Shown here in pieces: positions 1 through 6,889 of a stretch of 7,988 nt of DNA. A program made the position numbers and the translations under genes. The stretch covers positions 1 through 7,988 of the forward strand of contig CAAGIU010000174.1 in NCBI GenBank assembly GCA_900770015.1. The letters run 5' to 3'. Numbering within the stretch: position 1 is the stretch's first letter; every line of letters begins with the position of its first letter. The DNA is from an uncultured Oscillospiraceae bacterium (GTDB lineage: Bacteria > Bacillota_A > Clostridia > Oscillospirales > Oscillospiraceae). Below the pieces are notes generated by a model, which saw nothing but the letters and a program-made list of their open reading frames with translations, ran no database searches and was not told where the DNA came from.

Positions 1-108
1 CTCCGTTTGATGGTTGGGCAGCGCCTATTGGAACGCGGGACCCTCTCATTCTAGCCCTTTCGGGGTAGCCAGCTCTCCCATAGGGAGAGCCAAGGTCGCT
101 TCGCTCCG
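1..108. repeat. Structured intergenic repeat, partial copy (right part)
   Basis: This stretch aligns without gaps to 7874-7981, with 96 of 108 bases identical by hand count, so it is a second copy of the element that is complete at the right end of the window. The left part lies outside the window. Two hairpins are visible. CTAGCCC (51-57) faces GGGGTAG (62-68), with one internal G-G mismatch. GCTCTCCC (72-79) faces GGGAGAGC (83-90) across a 3-nt loop. No reading frame is maintained and no transposase is present, so it looks like a non-autonomous, MITE- or REP-like intergenic repeat. Similar GGGAGAGC repeats are, from memory, common in Oscillospiraceae genomes. Confidence 0.8.
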
Positions 109-172
109 AAGAAACGATATACAATTTGGTTGTTTGTCGAGTGAAACCGATAGGCACATTTCGTGATGTTCG

Positions 173-203
173 ATGCAAGATGCCGTACAGCGGCGTTTTG
201 CAT
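173..203 (+). promoter_or_regulatory. Leader hairpin upstream of the ABC operon
   Basis: Bases 173-185 (ATGCAAGATGCCG) can pair with 191-203 (CGGCGTTTTGCAT) across a five-base loop, TACAG. All 13 positions pair in RNA if two G-U wobbles are allowed. No T-run follows, so it is not a normal terminator. It lies 14 nt before the Shine-Dalgarno AGGAGG (218-223) of the ATPase gene and could affect translation, mRNA stability or processing. A possible -10 hexamer TACAAT (120-125) lies just after the repeat, but no acceptable -35 is visible. I could not match the 109-233 leader to a known riboswitch; purine-riboswitch core motifs are absent. Confidence 0.45.
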
Positions 204-233
204 GGAATATTAGAAATAGGAGGAACGGAAGGA

Positions 234-1832
234 ATGCAAAACGAGTTCGTTTTGGAAATGAAGCACATCACCAAGAACTACGGCAGCAACACCGTCCTGA
301 GTGATGTCTCCCTTTCAGTCAGACCGGGCGAAATCCACGCCCTTCTCGGTGAGAACGGTGCCGGCAAGTCCACCCTGATGAACACGCTGTTCGGTATGCC
401 TGTGATCCACAATACCGGCGGCTTTGAGGGCGAAGTGCTGCTGGACGGTGAAAAGGTGAATATCCAGTCGCCCTTCGATGCCATGCACAAGGGCATCGGC
501 ATGGTGCATCAGGAGTTCATGCTGCTGCCAGGCTTTACCATCGCCGAAAACATCAAGCTGAACCGGGAAATCACCCGGCCCAACCCTGTCAGCAAGCTGA
601 TGGGCAAGAACCTGGAGACGCTGGATATGGATGCCATGTCCGCAGACGCCAGAAAGGCGCTGGACAGCGTGGGCATGGGCATCGACGAATTCACCATGGT
701 CAACGGCCTGCCCGTGGGCTACATGCAGTTCGTGGAGATCGCCCGGGAAATCGATAAGACCGGCATGAAGCTGCTGGTGTTCGATGAGCCCACCGCCGTG
801 CTCACCGAGTCCGAGGCTGCCCAACTGGTGTCCGTTATGAAGCAGATTGCCGCCAGCGGTATTGCCATCATTTTCATCACCCACCGTCTGGAGGAGGTCA
901 TGGCGGCCTCCAACCACATCACCATTCTCCGGGACGGCAAGCTGGTGGCCACCCGCGCCGCGAAGGACACCTCCATCGTGGAGCTGGCGGAGCTGATGAT
1001 CGGCCGCAAGGGCGAGAGCATGGTGGATGCCCAGCCCAGAAAGAGCCACAGCGACAAGGTGGCCCTGCGTCTTGAGAATCTGCAGGTGGAAATGCCCGGC
1101 GAAGCTGTGCGAGGCATTGACCTGGATGTCTACGAAGGCGAAATTTTCGGCATCGGCGGTCTGGCAGGCCAGGGCAAGCTGGGTATTCCCAACGGCGTCA
1201 TGGGTCTGTACGAAACTGACGGCTCCGTGGAGTTCTTCGGCGAAAAGCTGAAAACCGGCGATACCACCGCCGCTCTGCACGCAGGCATGGCCATGGTCTC
1301 CGAGGACCGGAAGGGCGTGGGCCTGCTGCTGGATCAGTCCATTGAGGACAACATCGTCTTCAATGCCATGCAGGTTCGGGGCGACTACCTGAAGAAGATC
1401 GGCCCCTTCACCCTGAAGGATACCAGGGCCGTCCGCAATACAGCCAACGAGATGATCCGGGAGCTGGACATCCGCTGCTTCGGCCCCACCCAGGCCTCCG
1501 GCACCCTGTCCGGCGGCAACCAGCAGAAGGTATGTATCGCCAGAGCCTTGTGCATGAACCCCAAATTCCTCTTTGTCTCCGAGCCCACCCGCGGCATTGA
1601 CATCGGTGCCAAGAAGCTGGTGCTGGAGACCATCGTGAAGCTGAATCGGGAGAAGGGTATGACCGTGGTCATTGTCTCCTCCGAGCTGCAGGAGCTGCGC
1701 AGCATTTCCGACCGGATCGCCATCGTCTCCGAGGGCAAGCTGGTGGATATCCTGTCGCCGGGTGCCAGCGATGCCGACTTCGGCCTTGCCATGTCCGGCA
1801 TCAAACCCTCCGAACATAAGAAAGAAGGTTGA
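234..1832 (+). CDS. ABC importer ATP-binding protein, two nucleotide-binding domains (sugar/nucleoside type)
   Basis: This 532-residue cytoplasmic ATPase should power a sugar- or nucleoside-type (RbsA/MglA or YufO-like) importer formed with the next two genes. Domain 1 has Walker A GENGAGKST (39-47), Q-loop Gln93, a signature in the LPVG form (159-162), Walker B ending LLVFDEP (180-186) and switch His217. Domain 2 has a degenerate Walker A (GLAGQGKLG, 309-317), a canonical signature LSGGNQQ (425-431), Walker B with Ser449-Glu450 instead of Asp-Glu, and SSE where the switch His would be. A weak second ATP site is usual in this family. I chose ATG 234 because AGGAGG sits at 218-223. The frame stays open upstream (in-frame ATG 180, TTG 126), but ATG 180 lies in the leader hairpin and neither has a ribosome site. 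The length fits the family. The substrate cannot be read from the ATPase. Confidence 0.93.
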   Translation: MQNEFVLEMKHITKNYGSNTVLSDVSLSVRPGEIHALLGENGAGKSTLMNTLFGMPVIHNTGGFEGEVLLDGEKVNIQSPFDAMHKGIGMVHQEFMLLPGFTIAENIKLNREITRPNPVSKLMGKNLETLDMDAMSADARKALDSVGMGIDEFTMVNGLPVGYMQFVEIAREIDKTGMKLLVFDEPTAVLTESEAAQLVSVMKQIAASGIAIIFITHRLEEVMAASNHITILRDGKLVATRAAKDTSIVELAELMIGRKGESMVDAQPRKSHSDKVALRLENLQVEMPGEAVRGIDLDVYEGEIFGIGGLAGQGKLGIPNGVMGLYETDGSVEFFGEKLKTGDTTAALHAGMAMVSEDRKGVGLLLDQSIEDNIVFNAMQVRGDYLKKIGPFTLKDTRAVRNTANEMIRELDIRCFGPTQASGTLSGGNQQKVCIARALCMNPKFLFVSEPTRGIDIGAKKLVLETIVKLNREKGMTVVIVSSELQELRSISDRIAIVSEGKLVDILSPGASDADFGLAMSGIKPSEHKKEG

Positions 1833-1837
1833 GCGCA

Positions 1838-3700
1838 ATGACGAAGAATACGTTGAGAAGAGCCATTGCCCTTGTGCTCTGCCTGGCCGGAATCGTGCTG
1901 ATGGTGGTGGGCGGCGTCAACATGCCCAGAAAGAGCGCCGACGCGGGAATCAGCCTGCTCAATGACCTGCGGGCAAAGGCACTGATGAATGCAGCCGGTG
2001 ACGGCATTGTGGAAAGCTATGTGGCCATTGCCAAAAAGCAGGCCCAGTCGGATGCCAAGGCAGCCGGCGGCGGTATGGCGGAGATCCGCGCAGCCGTTGC
2101 CGAGGCCGAGGAGCGGGTCCGGGCCGAATACGCGGACGCCGAGTTTACCCAGGGCGTGGAAGCCACCCCGGAACTGCTGGCCGCCGTTTCCGAGTACAAT
2201 CGTCTGCTGAGCATCTCCGGCGAACTGGAGGAGACGGCAAAGCAGGCCTACATCGATGCCCACTATGAGGAAGCCAAGGCCAGGATGGAAGCCGAGCGCG
2301 AGGCGCTGCTGGCCGAGGGCAAGGAAGTCCCCGAGAGCGAAGAGGTACAGGTGGATATGAGCGGCTTCGAAGCCAGCGCCGAAATGCTGGAGGCGGAGGC
2401 TGCTGCGGACGCCGCCTTTACCAATGTGGGCGAGGCACTGAAGGCCCTGTACCCCGTGCTGGATGACGATGCCGTCAGCTCCCTGCGGGGAACCATGGAG
2501 GCCATCATCTATCAGCCCGGCGACACCTTTGATGTCCAGTATGACCGTTATGCTTCCCAGAGCGGCGCCAGGACCGGCGCCTCCGGATTCCTGATCCGCC
2601 ATGCCGACGACCTGATCTATGCAGGTCTGGCTGTGCTGGTGGCTGCGGGCCTGGTGGCATTCTTTGAACTGCTGGTGGCGAAGCTGGGCATCCCCAGAGT
2701 CATCATCGGTGTGTTCTTTATCCTGCTGTGCTTCATGTGCCTGTGGTACGATCTGTCCCTGGCCACCCTGCTCAGCAACTCCATTGTCCGTATGGGCATG
2801 AATTCCATCATGGTGCTGGCCATGGTGCCCGGCATCCAGTGCGGCATCAGCCTGAACCTGGGCCTGCCCATCGGTCTGGTTGCCGGCCTCATCGGCGGCC
2901 TGGTCACCATCGAGTGGGGCATCCCCGGCTGGTGGGGCTTCCTGTTCGCCATCGCCGTGGGATGTGTCATTGCCGCCGCCTGCGGCTACCTGTACGCTCA
3001 GCTGCTGAACCGGCTGAAGGGCGAGGAGATGTCCGTCACCACCTATGTGGGCTTCTCCATTGTCTCGCTGATGTGCATTGCCTGGCTGGTTCTGCCCTTC
3101 AAATCCCTGAAGCTGCGCTGGCCCCTGGGCACCGGTCTGAGAAATACCATCGGTCTGGACGGCTCCAACTTCAAACAGATCCTGAATAACTTCCTGTCCT
3201 TCAGTATCGGCGACTTCTTCGTCCCCACGGGTCTGCTGCTGTTCATGGCCCTGTGCTGCTGGCTGGTGTGGCTGTTCTCCCGGAGCAAAACCGGCATCGC
3301 CATGCAGGCGGTGGGCAACAATCCCCGGTTCGCCGAGGCTGCCGGTATCAATGTGGATAAGATGCGTATCATCGGCACCACCCTGTCCACCGTGCTGGGT
3401 GCCGTGGGCATCCTGGTCTACTCCCAGAGCTACGGCTTCATGCAGCTGTACACCACCCCCCGGCAGATGGGCTTCGTGGCCGCTTCCGCCATCCTCATCG
3501 GCGGTGCCTCCACCTCCCGCTGCAAGATCAGCCATGTGATCATCGGCACCTTCCTGTTCCAGGGCGTTCTGACACTGGGTATGCCTGTGGCCAATATGCT
3601 GGTTCCCGGCTCCACCTTCTCCGAAACCCTGCGCATTCTGATTTCCAACGGCATCATCCTGTATGCCCTGACCAAGTCCGGAGGTGATTCCCGTGCGTGA
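1838..3700 (+). CDS. ABC importer permease 1 with large extracytoplasmic insertion
   Basis: This 620-residue membrane protein carries a BPD_transp_2-type permease domain in its C-terminal part (about 285-610). The domain contains the core motif AVGNNPRFAEAAGINVDK (491-508), expected near the ATPase contact. The N-terminus has one membrane segment (about 9-28, preceded by Arg7-Arg8). About 230 residues follow (30-258) before the next membrane segment (about 259-280). The positive-inside rule puts this stretch outside the cell. It is rich in Ala and Glu, probably helical or coiled-coil around 62-160, and strongly acidic. Typical permeases of this family are roughly 300-370 residues, so the insertion accounts for the extra length. 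ATG 1838 lies 5 nt after the ATPase stop, with AAGAAGG at 1822-1828. An in-frame TTG at 1829 is disfavoured because it overlaps that site. Confidence 0.88.
   Translation: MTKNTLRRAIALVLCLAGIVLMVVGGVNMPRKSADAGISLLNDLRAKALMNAAGDGIVESYVAIAKKQAQSDAKAAGGGMAEIRAAVAEAEERVRAEYADAEFTQGVEATPELLAAVSEYNRLLSISGELEETAKQAYIDAHYEEAKARMEAEREALLAEGKEVPESEEVQVDMSGFEASAEMLEAEAAADAAFTNVGEALKALYPVLDDDAVSSLRGTMEAIIYQPGDTFDVQYDRYASQSGARTGASGFLIRHADDLIYAGLAVLVAAGLVAFFELLVAKLGIPRVIIGVFFILLCFMCLWYDLSLATLLSNSIVRMGMNSIMVLAMVPGIQCGISLNLGLPIGLVAGLIGGLVTIEWGIPGWWGFLFAIAVGCVIAAACGYLYAQLLNRLKGEEMSVTTYVGFSIVSLMCIAWLVLPFKSLKLRWPLGTGLRNTIGLDGSNFKQILNNFLSFSIGDFFVPTGLLLFMALCCWLVWLFSRSKTGIAMQAVGNNPRFAEAAGINVDKMRIIGTTLSTVLGAVGILVYSQSYGFMQLYTTPRQMGFVAASAILIGGASTSRCKISHVIIGTFLFQGVLTLGMPVANMLVPGSTFSETLRILISNGIILYALTKSGGDSRA
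3680..3688 (+). promoter_or_regulatory. Strong Shine-Dalgarno site that fixes the permease 2 start
   Basis: GGAGGTGAT matches nine consecutive bases of the usual anti-Shine-Dalgarno complement. It lies inside the last codons of permease 1. The GTG at 3684 is part of this site and cannot sensibly be the start. The next in-frame GTG, at 3693, has 8 nt between it and GGAGG and is therefore chosen. Confidence 0.8.
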
Positions 3701-4943
3701 TCTTCGTAAAAAAATCGATGTGAAGGCGGTGCTGCGGGCCAATTCCGTCACCGTCATGTTCATCGTGCTGTGCATTGTCTGCCTGTACTTCTCCGGTCTC
3801 ACGGTTCCCTATGTGATGTATGAGCTCTTCGGCCGTCTGAGCCGGAATGCCTTCATCGTGCTGGCGCTGATCCTGCCCATCGTGGCGGGCATGGGCATCA
3901 ACTTCGCCATCACCATCGGCGCCATGGCAGCTCAGATTTCCGCCCTGTGGGTCATTGAGTGGGGCATTTCCGGTCTGGGCGGTTTCGTGGTGGCCATGCT
4001 GATGACGGTCCCCATCGCCGCGTTCTTCGGCTATCTCATCGGCAATCTGCTGAACAAGATGAAGGGCCAGGAGATGATCGGCGGCCTGATCCTGGGCTAC
4101 TTCGCCAACGGACTGTATCAGCTGCTGTTCCTGTTCATCTTCGGCAACCTGATCCCGCTGAACGCCCCGGGCCTGGTCATCAAGGGCTCCACCGGCGTTG
4201 CCAACACCATCGACCTGTCCACCGAGCGGGGGTTCAAGTATGCGCTGGACGGCCTGTGGCGGGTGGACTTCGGCACCGGATTGTATATCTTCTGCGCGCT
4301 GTACGTCGTGGTGGCCATCATCAGCTTCCTGAGAAAGAAGTCTGATAAGACCGCTCTGATCCGCGCTCTGGTCATTGGCGCAGCTGCGTGCCTGGTTTAC
4401 CAGATTCCCGCGGTTTCCAACCTGTTTGCCATGGTTCAGGTGCCCATGGTCACCTTCGGCCTGGTGGGTCTGCTGTGCCTGTTCAACAACGCCCTGATGA
4501 AGACCAGATTGGGCCAGCAGTTCCGTGCGGTGGGTCAGAGCCGGACCGTGGCCAACGTCTCCGGCATCAATGTGGATAAGGTGCGCATCATCGCCATCAT
4601 GATCTCCACGGTGCTGGCAGGCTGGGGCCAGCTGATCTTCGTGCAGAACATGGGCTCCTTCCAGACCTATGGCGCCCATGAGCAGGTGGGTCTGTACGCC
4701 GGTGCAGCCATCCTGGTTGGCGGCGCTTCCATCCGGAAGGCCACCAACGCCCAGGCAATTCTCGGCTGTATCCTGTTCCATCTGCTGTTCATCGTGGCTC
4801 CCTCCGCAGGTAAGAACCTGTTCGGCGACGCAGCCATCGGCGAATACTTCCGGGTATTCATCTCCTACGGTGTCATCGCTTTGGCACTGGTGATGCACGC
4901 CTGGAGCGGTGTTGCCGCCAAGAAAAAGAAGAAGGCGGAATAA
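3693..4943 (+). CDS. ABC importer permease 2
   Basis: This 416-residue polytopic membrane protein is the second half of the translocation channel. Hydrophobic segments run through most of the protein (for example 18-36, 53-75, 97-118, 133-150, 195-213, 223-238, 250-265, 297-317, 336-346, 355-370, 385-403). The cytoplasmic motif AVGQSRTVANVSGINVDK (279-296) parallels that of permease 1. The stretch around IEWGISG...LLNKMKGQEM (88-128) also matches permease 1 at IEWGIPG...LLNRLKGEEM (358-398), so the two are paralogues forming a heterodimer. Its start overlaps the end of permease 1 by 8 nt, which implies translational coupling. The C-terminus ends in a lysine run (410-414). There is no large extracytoplasmic insertion here. 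It is the last gene of the operon, with a terminator 17 nt downstream. Confidence 0.92.
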   Translation: MRDLRKKIDVKAVLRANSVTVMFIVLCIVCLYFSGLTVPYVMYELFGRLSRNAFIVLALILPIVAGMGINFAITIGAMAAQISALWVIEWGISGLGGFVVAMLMTVPIAAFFGYLIGNLLNKMKGQEMIGGLILGYFANGLYQLLFLFIFGNLIPLNAPGLVIKGSTGVANTIDLSTERGFKYALDGLWRVDFGTGLYIFCALYVVVAIISFLRKKSDKTALIRALVIGAAACLVYQIPAVSNLFAMVQVPMVTFGLVGLLCLFNNALMKTRLGQQFRAVGQSRTVANVSGINVDKVRIIAIMISTVLAGWGQLIFVQNMGSFQTYGAHEQVGLYAGAAILVGGASIRKATNAQAILGCILFHLLFIVAPSAGKNLFGDAAIGEYFRVFISYGVIALALVMHAWSGVAAKKKKKAE

Positions 4944-4959
4944 GTCCTTATATAACGAG

Positions 4960-4991
4960 CCTCCCCATGGTTTGGCCATGGGGAGGTTTTT
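4960..4991 (+). terminator. Intrinsic terminator of the ABC operon
   Basis: A perfect 11-bp stem, CCTCCCCATGG (4960-4970) with CCATGGGGAGG (4976-4986), closes a five-base loop and is followed by five T residues (4987-4991). It begins 17 nt after the permease 2 stop. Read on the other strand the stem is not followed by a T-run, so it should stop mainly the ABC operon transcript and not the DUF1294 transcript arriving from the right. Confidence 0.92.
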
Positions 4992-5022
4992 GTATGAAAT
5001 TACCCGGCTCATGAGGAGGATG

Positions 5023-5313
5023 CTATCCCCCCAACAGGAGTGCGCCGGGGAATTTATCCCATAGGAGCAGGACGGCGATGAGCTGTACGGTCAGGATCAG
5101 CGGAACGCCGATGAAGAATTTCGGTTTTCTGGTCTTGTGGTGAAACAGGTACATCCCGGCAAGCACACCGATGCTGCCGCCCAGGGCTGCCACGGTGATC
5201 AGGGTGGCTTCGGGAATGCGCCAGAGGTTTTTCCGGGCTTTTTTCTTGTCGGCAAGCATAACCAGCAGTCCCGCCGCATTGATTAGCAGCAGGCAGATCA
5301 GAACCAGCTTCAT
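5023..5313 (-). CDS. DUF1294 family small membrane protein
   Basis: This 96-residue protein has three predicted membrane segments (about 3-20, 38-57 and 68-86). It carries the conserved pattern I associate with DUF1294: DKKKA (22-26), WRIPE (31-35), a GG-containing helix (45-46) and HHKTRKPKF (58-66). The family is widespread, short and without an assigned biochemical function; it acts in the membrane. ATG is at 5313 (minus strand), with AAGGA (complement of 5323-5327) 9 nt upstream. The gene reads toward the ABC terminator and starts only 29 nt from the divergent lipoprotein gene, so its promoter must lie at least partly inside that gene. I saw no clear promoter there. Confidence 0.85.
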   Translation of the reverse strand: MKLVLICLLLINAAGLLVMLADKKKARKNLWRIPEATLITVAALGGSIGVLAGMYLFHHKTRKPKFFIGVPLILTVQLIAVLLLWDKFPGALLLGG

Positions 5314-5329
5314 AATGGATTTTCCTTTC

Positions 5330-5337
5330 GGGAGGGG
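5330..5337 (+). promoter_or_regulatory. Shine-Dalgarno site supporting a TTG start
   Basis: GGGAGGGG lies just upstream of TTG 5343, with 7 nt between GGAGG (5331-5335) and the start codon. The first ATG downstream (5353) is in another frame. This site is the main reason for accepting the TTG start of the lipoprotein gene. Confidence 0.65.
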
Positions 5338-5342
5338 TTATT

Positions 5343-5831
5343 TTGAAAAAATATGCGGTTGTACTTCTGGCGGTGCTGCTGCTCAGCGGCTGCGGCACGA
5401 CACAGACCATGGTGGAGACGGTTTCGGACGAATGGGAAATCCCGGTGGCGGCAAAGCCCAGGGAGATTGCCCTGGAGCTTCCCGGGGAGGCGCTGGCCTG
5501 CGCCATGGAGAGTGATACCGGACGGATCTACTTTGGCGACAGCTATGAGATCTGCGTCCAGACATTGTCCTCCGGGGATTTGGGCGCCACGGTGGAGGAG
5601 CTGACCGGCTTTGACCGGGAGCGGGTGACCATGCTGCAAACCCAGACCGGGGATGTGGACCGCTGGGAATTTGCCTGGGCCACGGCAGGGGAGCCGGGGG
5701 AGCGCCTGGGCCGGGGAGTGATCCTGGACGATGGGGACTACCACTACTGCCTGACGGTGCTCCAGGACGCGGACGTCACCGACTGCCAGATCGTCTGGAG
5801 CGAGGTGTTCCGCACCTTTGACCTGGTGTGA
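5343..5831 (+). CDS. Small lipoprotein of unknown function
   Basis: This 162-residue protein starts with a classic lipoprotein signal: Lys2-Lys3, a hydrophobic core (5-14) and the lipobox LLSG before Cys17. After processing, about 146 residues would be anchored to the outer face of the membrane. The mature part has four further cysteines (53, 71, 136, 148), which could form disulfides. It ends with a pattern (ILDDGDYHYCLTV at 127-139, then Trp152 and Phe156...Phe159) reminiscent of small beta-sheet lipoproteins. I do not recognise a named family. It starts with TTG. An imperfect -10 (CATAAT, 5311-5316) overlaps the divergent start codon but has no good -35. It is too small and too isolated to be the missing ABC binding protein. 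It converges on the WYL gene with a 6-nt gap. Confidence 0.82.
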   Translation: MKKYAVVLLAVLLLSGCGTTQTMVETVSDEWEIPVAAKPREIALELPGEALACAMESDTGRIYFGDSYEICVQTLSSGDLGATVEELTGFDRERVTMLQTQTGDVDRWEFAWATAGEPGERLGRGVILDDGDYHYCLTVLQDADVTDCQIVWSEVFRTFDLV

Positions 5832-5837
5832 CCGGCT

Positions 5838-6815
5838 TTATTCGTACTGCCCGAGAACCTCCTTGCAGAGTGCTCTGCATTCGTCGATGACGCTCTGGGG
5901 GTAGAGGATCTGTGCTTTGCTGCCGAAGCCGATGACCCAGCTGAGAAACAGGGGAGACACGGCCACCTGAACGGTGAAGACAAAGTGGTCATCCCCGTCG
6001 GGGATCAGCATGGTGTCCTTGCCGAAGCGGTCGATGACCACGTTGGAAAGGTCCCGATGGAACCGCAGCTTCACCGCCACAGTGTCGCCGGAATACATGC
6101 CGAACAGGCGGTTGGCATAGTCTGTCAGTTTCTTGCCCGTCAGCTCCGGGCAGGGCACCCGCTTTTCGTCGGTGAGGGTGATGTCACTCATGCGGTCCAC
6201 CCGGTAGCTGGTGATACCGTGCCGGGGAGAGAGGGCCAGCAGATAGCAGTTTTCGTTGTCCTGGCAGAGGCCGTAGGGGCTGGCGGTGTAGGATTTCTGC
6301 CGGTAGACCCGCTTGCCGTCGATGCCCCAGTCGAAGTAGCGGAACCCGATCTGCAGGTTCTGGGCAATGGCCTCCTGAATGGCGTCCACATTATAATAGA
6401 TGGTCTCATTCATGCTCTTGACCCGGCCGGAGACGTACACATCCCGCCGCACCAGCCGGGCATCCTGCTCGTTGCACTGGGCGCAGAGCTTTTCGATGAG
6501 CTCCCGGGACTTTTTTTCCGTCAGAAAGCGGCTGGACTGGACGGCGTCGATGAGCAGCTTCAATTCCGGCAGCTGGAAGTTCCGGGAGGCGATGTAGTAG
6601 CCGCCGTTGCGCCCGGTGACCCGGAGAATGTCGATTCCGAAGTCCTGCAGCACCGAGATGTCCGAGTAGATGGTCTTCCGGTCGCAGAGAATGTTGTGCC
6701 GCTCCAGCATTTCCATCAGTTCCGAAGCTCTCACCGGGTGATCCTGGTGGGAGTTTTTTTGCAGGTAATCCAGGATATAGAGGATTTTGATTTTCTGATT
6801 TTCGGATTTTGCCAT
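5838..6815 (-). CDS. WYL-domain transcriptional regulator
   Basis: This 325-residue protein is a one-component regulator. The N-terminus (about 7-75) is a winged helix-turn-helix of HTH_11/DeoR type, with the recognition region near DRKTIYSDISVLQDFG (45-60) and a wing at GRNGGYYI (68-75). The WYL domain spans about 143-215 and includes SPYGLCQDNENCYLLAL (179-195) and SYRVDRMSDI (203-212); Cys190 stands where Trp is common in the name-giving motif. A C-terminal WCX-like extension follows (about 240-322). WYL domains are known ligand, often nucleic-acid, sensors, for example in PafBC and DriD, which act in DNA-damage responses. ATG 6815 has AGGAGG (complement of 6824-6829) 8 nt upstream. The gene is divergent from nfo, so autoregulation and control of nfo are plausible inferences. 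Confidence 0.92.
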   Translation of the reverse strand: MAKSENQKIKILYILDYLQKNSHQDHPVRASELMEMLERHNILCDRKTIYSDISVLQDFGIDILRVTGRNGGYYIASRNFQLPELKLLIDAVQSSRFLTEKKSRELIEKLCAQCNEQDARLVRRDVYVSGRVKSMNETIYYNVDAIQEAIAQNLQIGFRYFDWGIDGKRVYRQKSYTASPYGLCQDNENCYLLALSPRHGITSYRVDRMSDITLTDEKRVPCPELTGKKLTDYANRLFGMYSGDTVAVKLRFHRDLSNVVIDRFGKDTMLIPDGDDHFVFTVQVAVSPLFLSWVIGFGSKAQILYPQSVIDECRALCKEVLGQYE

Positions 6816-6860
6816 GGCGATGACCTCCTGGCGCCTGTAATCAGGGCGTTATTTTGGACT

Positions 6861-6889
6861 ATTCTATCACACACCGGGACAATTGAAAA
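6861..6889 (-). promoter_or_regulatory. Predicted sigma-A-type promoter of the WYL gene
   Basis: On the minus strand, TTTTCA (complement of 6884-6889) is followed after 17 nt by TAGAAT (complement of 6861-6866). A TGA immediately before the -10 gives an extended -10 element. The predicted start point falls about 40 nt before the WYL gene's ATG. The -35 is only a 4 of 6 match to consensus. Confidence 0.5.

Noticed and set aside
109..233. Purine or other known riboswitch in front of the transporter
   Set aside because: The leader has a good hairpin but none of the conserved core motifs I know, and no terminator or sequestering structure that involves the ribosome site.
1571..1590. Sequencing error explaining Ser instead of Asp in the second Walker B
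   Set aside because: The codon is TCC and GAC would need more than one change. The second nucleotide site of this family is often degenerate, so a natural variant is more likely.
315..1838. Long minus-strand open frame opposite the ATPase
   Set aside because: Its composition is typical of a shadow frame, and the plus strand carries complete ABC ATPase motifs.
1385..3802. Very long minus-strand open frame opposite the ATPase and permease 1
   Set aside because: It is antisense to genes with clear domain motifs. Its translation is rich in His, Gln and Gly without any recognisable domain, as expected from the complement of GC-rich coding sequence.
4960..4991. Bidirectional terminator also serving the DUF1294 gene
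   Set aside because: On the minus strand no T-run follows the stem, so efficient termination in that direction is not supported.
3654..5012. Long minus-strand open frame opposite permease 2
   Set aside because: It is a shadow of permease 2, has no ribosome site and runs through the operon terminator hairpin.
5343..5831. Small lipoprotein as the missing ABC substrate-binding protein
   Set aside because: It is less than half the size of a BMP or sugar-binding protein, lies beyond the operon terminator and is separated from the operon by an oppositely oriented gene.
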